8,541 nucleotides of DNA, taken from contig DBPV01000143.1 of assembly GCA_002304995.1 (NCBI GenBank), positions 4,523 to 13,063 on the forward strand, written 5' to 3'. The notes under the pieces are model-generated. The model was not told the DNA's origin. It was given only the letters and a program-made list of their open reading frames with translations, and did no database searches. Source of the DNA: Syntrophaceae bacterium UBA1411 (lineage in GTDB: Bacteria > Desulfobacterota > Syntrophia > Syntrophales > Smithellaceae). Position 1 is the first letter of the stretch; every line of letters begins with the position of its first letter. Shown in pieces: positions 5,546 to 8,541 of this stretch. The position numbers were made by a program, and so were the translations under genes.

Positions 5546-6925
5546 ATGAACATCGTTGTTTTAAACGGCAGTCCCAAAGGCGAGTTGAGTGTAACGCTTC
5601 AGTACGTCCGTTTTGCGGCCCGGAAATTCCCGGAACACACCTTTACGATTTTTCCCGTCGCGCAAACCATCCGGAAACTGGAAAAAGACGAAAAGGCCTT
5701 TGACGAGGTGATCAGCGCCGTCCGGGCCGCCGACGCGGTCCTGTGGTCTTTTCCCCTGTATTTTCTTCTGGTGTGTTCCCAGTACAAACGCTTCATCGAG
5801 CTGATTTTCGAACGCCATGCGCAGGCCGCCTTTGCCGGCAGGTACACGGCGTCGCTGTCCACCTCGATCCACTTTTTCGATCACACCGCCCACAATTACA
5901 TTCACGCGGTGTGCGACGATCTGGAGATGCGGTATCTGGGCGCCTATTCGCCGGCCATGTTCGACCTGATGAGAAAATCGGAGCGCAACCGCTGGCTCGC
6001 CTTCATGCAAAAGTTTCTCGAAGGAACCGCCCGCCAAGCGCCCTCGGCGCGGGTCTACCCGCCGCTCGCCTTTCCCGATTTCACTTATACCCCCGGACCG
6101 GCCGCCGCTCCCGTCGATGCAGCGGGCAAAAAGATCCTCATCATGAAAGACGGCCGGCAGCCGGCGGGCAACGCCGACGCGCTGGCCGATGCCCTGGCAG
6201 CCCGCTTCGGGGGCGCGGCCGAGGTGGTGAACCTCATGGACATCGACATCAAGGGCGGCTGTCTGGGCTGCTGCAAATGCGGGATCGACAATGTCTGCGA
6301 CTATCAGGGCAAGGATGGTTTCATCGACTTCTACAACGAAAAGGTAAAAAAGGCGGAGGTCGTGGTCTTCGCGGGCGCGATTCATGACCGCTACCTCTCC
6401 TCGCGCTGGAAGATGTTTTTCGACCGGTCGTTCTTCAATACGCACACGCCGACGCTCATCGGCAAGCAGATCGCCTTTCTGATTTCGGGGCCGCTCGGCC
6501 AGATTCCCAACCTGCGCCAGATTCTCACGGCCTTCGGCGAGTTTCAGGAGTCGAACCTCGCCGGCATCGTCACGGACGAATCCGCGGATTCAACCGCGAT
6601 CGACGCGCTGGTCGCGGAACTCGCGGACGCCTTGGTGCGTCCCGCCGTCCCGGGCTACGCGCCGCCCATGACCTTCCTCGGCGTCGGCGGCCGGCGGATT
6701 TTCCGGGACGAGGTTTACGGCATGCTGCGTTTCGTCTTCCAGTCCGACCACCGCTACTACAAAAAGCACGGGCTCTATGATTTTCCGCAGAAAAACTACA
6801 GAGTGCGGCGCATGAACGCCTTCATGATGCTGCTGACGAAAATCCCCTCCGTGCGGAAGAAGTTTCTGAAAACGCTGACTCAGGAGATGGTCAAGCCGGT
6901 CAAGACCATTGCTGAAACCAGGTAG
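5546..6925 (+). CDS. Tandem flavodoxin-fold NAD(P)H-dependent oxidoreductase with Fe-S cysteine motif
   Basis: The 459 residues hold two flavodoxin/FMN-reductase-like units. Unit one (about 1-165) opens with IVVLNGSPKG, the FMN-phosphate loop style, and has WSFPLYF (68-74). Unit two (about 195-350) opens with KILIMKDGRQPAGN, a degenerate loop, then carries C239-x2-C242-C243-x-C245-x5-C251. This fits the compact C-x2-C-x2-C-x4-7-C motif of iron-sulfur flavoproteins, which bind a 4Fe-4S cluster beside FMN. SSRWKMFFDR (390s codon region upstream of the C-terminal extension) is the usual helix after the flavin loop. A basic C-terminal extension of about 80 residues follows, matching no fold I recognise. 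No membrane segment or signal is present. The fused arrangement suggests intramolecular electron transfer from NAD(P)H-reduced flavin to the cluster. The substrate is unknown. The gene leads a cluster with a GNAT and a 2-hydroxyacid dehydrogenase. Confidence 0.8.
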   Translation: MNIVVLNGSPKGELSVTLQYVRFAARKFPEHTFTIFPVAQTIRKLEKDEKAFDEVISAVRAADAVLWSFPLYFLLVCSQYKRFIELIFERHAQAAFAGRYTASLSTSIHFFDHTAHNYIHAVCDDLEMRYLGAYSPAMFDLMRKSERNRWLAFMQKFLEGTARQAPSARVYPPLAFPDFTYTPGPAAAPVDAAGKKILIMKDGRQPAGNADALADALAARFGGAAEVVNLMDIDIKGGCLGCCKCGIDNVCDYQGKDGFIDFYNEKVKKAEVVVFAGAIHDRYLSSRWKMFFDRSFFNTHTPTLIGKQIAFLISGPLGQIPNLRQILTAFGEFQESNLAGIVTDESADSTAIDALVAELADALVRPAVPGYAPPMTFLGVGGRRIFRDEVYGMLRFVFQSDHRYYKKHGLYDFPQKNYRVRRMNAFMMLLTKIPSVRKKFLKTLTQEMVKPVKTIAETR

Positions 6926-6935
6926 CGGCGCGCCT

Positions 6936-7748
6936 ATGACACGAGACGAAAAAATCTACCTGAGCGATTGCAATCTGGCTGAGTACCGGCGGGAAGTCAC
7001 CCGCTGGCGGAGCGTGGGAGAAATCCACGAAGAGCACGATCTGCTTTTGACGCTTGGCCCAAGCACCTTCCCCTCGACCAACGTCGCCATGTATCTGGGC
7101 GGACACGACCGCAGTTCGGCCGTCCTGCTCTTCGACCGCATCCGGTCCTTTTACGCGGAACACAACGCTTCCTTCAGCGTCCAGATGCGCCAGCACGCGG
7201 ACAGTCCGCTCGACGACGTCTGCCGGCGGGAGAAAATGATTCCGGCCATCAACGCGCCCTGCCTGGTCATCGACCACCCGCTGTCTGCGCCGGAGGCGCC
7301 GCCCAAAGTGGAATTGCGCTACGTCACCACGCCCGCGGGCGTTCGGGATTTCGCGTTCGTCATCACGCAGAGCTACGTGAGTCTCGGCATGCCCGCGTAT
7401 GTCGGCAACTACCTCTTTGGCGAACCGGCGCGTCTGCTCCAGCCCTGCACCCGACTGCTGGTGGCATACGAGGACGGCCGGCCCGTCTCCGCCGCCATGA
7501 TCCTGTTTTACTGCAACATCGCGGGCCTGTACTGGGTCGGCACGCTGGAAGCCAAACGCGGACAGCGTTTCAGCAAAGCCTGCGTGATGGAGATGACGAA
7601 CGAGGCGTTTCGGCTGGGCGCGGTCCTGGTGACGCTGCAGGCCAGCACCTTCGGCGAACCCCTCTACCTCCGTCTGGGTTTTGAGGAAATTACCCGTTAT
7701 CTCTGGTATATGACCTTCATCAAAGCGCCGGCAAGGAGGGAGTCATGA
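6936..7748 (+). CDS. GNAT-family N-acyltransferase
   Basis: The C-terminal half of this 270-residue protein (about 124-262) follows the GNAT pattern: RLLVAYEDGRPVSAAMILFY strands, GLYWVGTLEAKRG, a helix with ACVMEMTNEAFRLGA, then LQASTFGEPLYLRLGFEEI, the familiar closing strand and helix. The family transfers an acyl group, usually from acetyl-CoA, to an amine. Motif A (Q/R-x-x-G-x-G/A) is degenerate: RGQRFS places Arg where the first Gly is expected. The N-terminal 120 residues are less conserved and may shape substrate binding. I chose ATG 6936, which is 10 bp after the upstream stop; an earlier TTG at 6909 would overlap the previous gene. No strong Shine-Dalgarno is seen, so translational coupling is likely. 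The end overlaps the next gene by ATGA. The substrate is unknown. Confidence 0.82.
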   Translation: MTRDEKIYLSDCNLAEYRREVTRWRSVGEIHEEHDLLLTLGPSTFPSTNVAMYLGGHDRSSAVLLFDRIRSFYAEHNASFSVQMRQHADSPLDDVCRREKMIPAINAPCLVIDHPLSAPEAPPKVELRYVTTPAGVRDFAFVITQSYVSLGMPAYVGNYLFGEPARLLQPCTRLLVAYEDGRPVSAAMILFYCNIAGLYWVGTLEAKRGQRFSKACVMEMTNEAFRLGAVLVTLQASTFGEPLYLRLGFEEITRYLWYMTFIKAPARRES

Positions 7749-8541
7749 ACAAACCCGTCAAAATGGTTTTTCTGGACGCCGTCACGGTGGAGCCGGTGGA
7801 CAACCTTGCGGAAATTTCGTCGCTGGGGGAATACACCGGATATCCGACCACCCCGCCCGCGCGCCGCATCGAGCGCATCCGGGGACACAATGTTGTCATC
7901 ACCAACAAAGTCAGAATCGACCGCGACGTCCTTGACGCCTGTCCGGAGCTGGAGCTCGTCTGCGTCGCCGCCACCGGCATGAACAACGTCGATCTGGACT
8001 ACGCGGCGCAAAAAGGCGTGGCCGTGAAAAACGTGGCCGGCTATTCCACCGAGTCGGTCACGCAATGCACCTTCGCCATGCTTTTCTATCTTCTGAACGC
8101 CTCGCGCTACTACGACGATTTCGTAAAGTCGGGCCGTTACGCGGCAAGCCCCGTGTTCACCCACCTGGGCCGTGAATTTCACGAACTCGCCGGCTTGCAG
8201 TTCGGCATCATCGGCATGGGCGCCATCGGCCGGCGCGTAGCCGACGTTGCCTCCGCCTTCGGCGCGTGCGTCTCCTATACCTCGACGTCGGGGAAAAATC
8301 TCGACGTTCCGGGCTATGCCTGCCTGCCGCTCGAGGACCTCCTCGGCCGCTCCGACATCGTTTCCATCCACTGCCCGCTCAACGACCGGACGCGCAATCT
8401 GCTTAACGAATCGCGCCTGGCGCTGATGAAGCCCACGGCCTATCTTCTCAACATGGGCCGCGGCGGCATTGTGGACGAGGCGGCGCTGGCGCGCCTGCTC
8501 GACCGGGACCGCCTGGCCGGAGCGGCGCTCGACGTTCTTTC
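7745..8541 (+). CDS. D-2-hydroxyacid dehydrogenase, glycerate dehydrogenase type (partial, 3' end outside window)
   Basis: This NAD(P)-dependent enzyme interconverts a 2-oxoacid and a D-2-hydroxyacid; the closest recalled type is glycerate dehydrogenase/hydroxypyruvate reductase. The N-terminal catalytic domain has VITNKV, VAATGMNNVD and the characteristic NVAGYSTESV. The nucleotide-binding domain has FGIIGMGAIGRRV (Gly157, Gly159, Gly162), and NMGRGGIVDE carries the catalytic Arg239. The family's catalytic Glu and His lie beyond the right edge: 265 residues are present of an expected 315-330. The Asp that usually accepts the NAD ribose is replaced by a TSTSGK stretch after strand two, which hints at NADP preference. 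The start ATG 7745 overlaps the GNAT stop (ATGA) and has AAGGAGG five bases upstream (7733-7739), so it is tightly coupled to the operon. Confidence 0.9.
   Translation, partial: MNKPVKMVFLDAVTVEPVDNLAEISSLGEYTGYPTTPPARRIERIRGHNVVITNKVRIDRDVLDACPELELVCVAATGMNNVDLDYAAQKGVAVKNVAGYSTESVTQCTFAMLFYLLNASRYYDDFVKSGRYAASPVFTHLGREFHELAGLQFGIIGMGAIGRRVADVASAFGACVSYTSTSGKNLDVPGYACLPLEDLLGRSDIVSIHCPLNDRTRNLLNESRLALMKPTAYLLNMGRGGIVDEAALARLLDRDRLAGAALDVL

Noticed and set aside
5561..6445. 294-residue minus-strand frame opposite the flavodoxin-fold gene
   Set aside because: It is antisense to clear flavodoxin and cysteine motifs, with shadow-type composition and no family resemblance.
7697..8371. 224-residue minus-strand frame opposite the dehydrogenase
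   Set aside because: The plus strand encodes intact GxGxxG and catalytic Arg motifs; the minus frame has none.
8450..8541. Truncated dehydrogenase as a pseudogene
   Set aside because: The reading frame is open up to the last base and is cut only by the window edge.

Overview
The window is GC-rich bacterial chromosome with tightly packed genes, strong Shine-Dalgarno sites and sigma-70-type promoters. A FadD-type acyl-CoA ligase, a small universal stress protein, a PAS/GGDEF sensor, a flavodoxin-fold iron-sulfur flavoprotein and a heptanucleotide repeat together suggest an anaerobic, fatty-acid-using deltaproteobacterium (Desulfobacterota, possibly Syntrophales-like). That placement is inferred from protein style; there is no rRNA or other marker gene here.

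Left part (1-936, minus strand): a small amphi-Trp domain gene overlaps by 19 bp the start of a PHP-domain phosphoesterase gene. The stop codon of the PHP gene abuts a run of eight CATNCAC heptamers that continues out of the left edge. A 374-bp divergent intergenic region (937-1310) follows. It carries several palindromes but no convincing promoter.

Middle (1311-3509): a plus-strand long-chain acyl-CoA ligase gene (fadD-like) ends in a near-ideal intrinsic terminator and faces a convergent universal stress protein gene. Upstream of the stress gene are two back-to-back consensus-quality promoters. TTGACA-17-TATAAT drives usp leftward and TTGACA-17-TATACT drives a diguanylate cyclase gene rightward, with 33 bp between their -35 boxes. 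The diguanylate cyclase leader contains a perfect CRP-type palindrome, TGTGA-N6-TCACA.

Right part (3760-8541, plus strand): a soluble three-PAS GGDEF protein with intact active-site and inhibitory-site motifs is followed by three closely packed genes: a tandem flavodoxin-fold protein with a ferredoxin-like cysteine cluster, a GNAT acyltransferase, and a D-2-hydroxyacid (glycerate-type) dehydrogenase cut by the right edge. The last three almost certainly form one operon (10-bp gap, then a 4-bp ATGA overlap). Its joint function is not known to me; redox chemistry, acyl transfer and 2-oxo/2-hydroxyacid reduction point to a small-molecule pathway. The most interesting items are the divergent promoter pair with its CRP-like site, the flavoprotein/GNAT/dehydrogenase cassette, and the paired TTTGCNGCAAA dyads ahead of the amphi-Trp gene.
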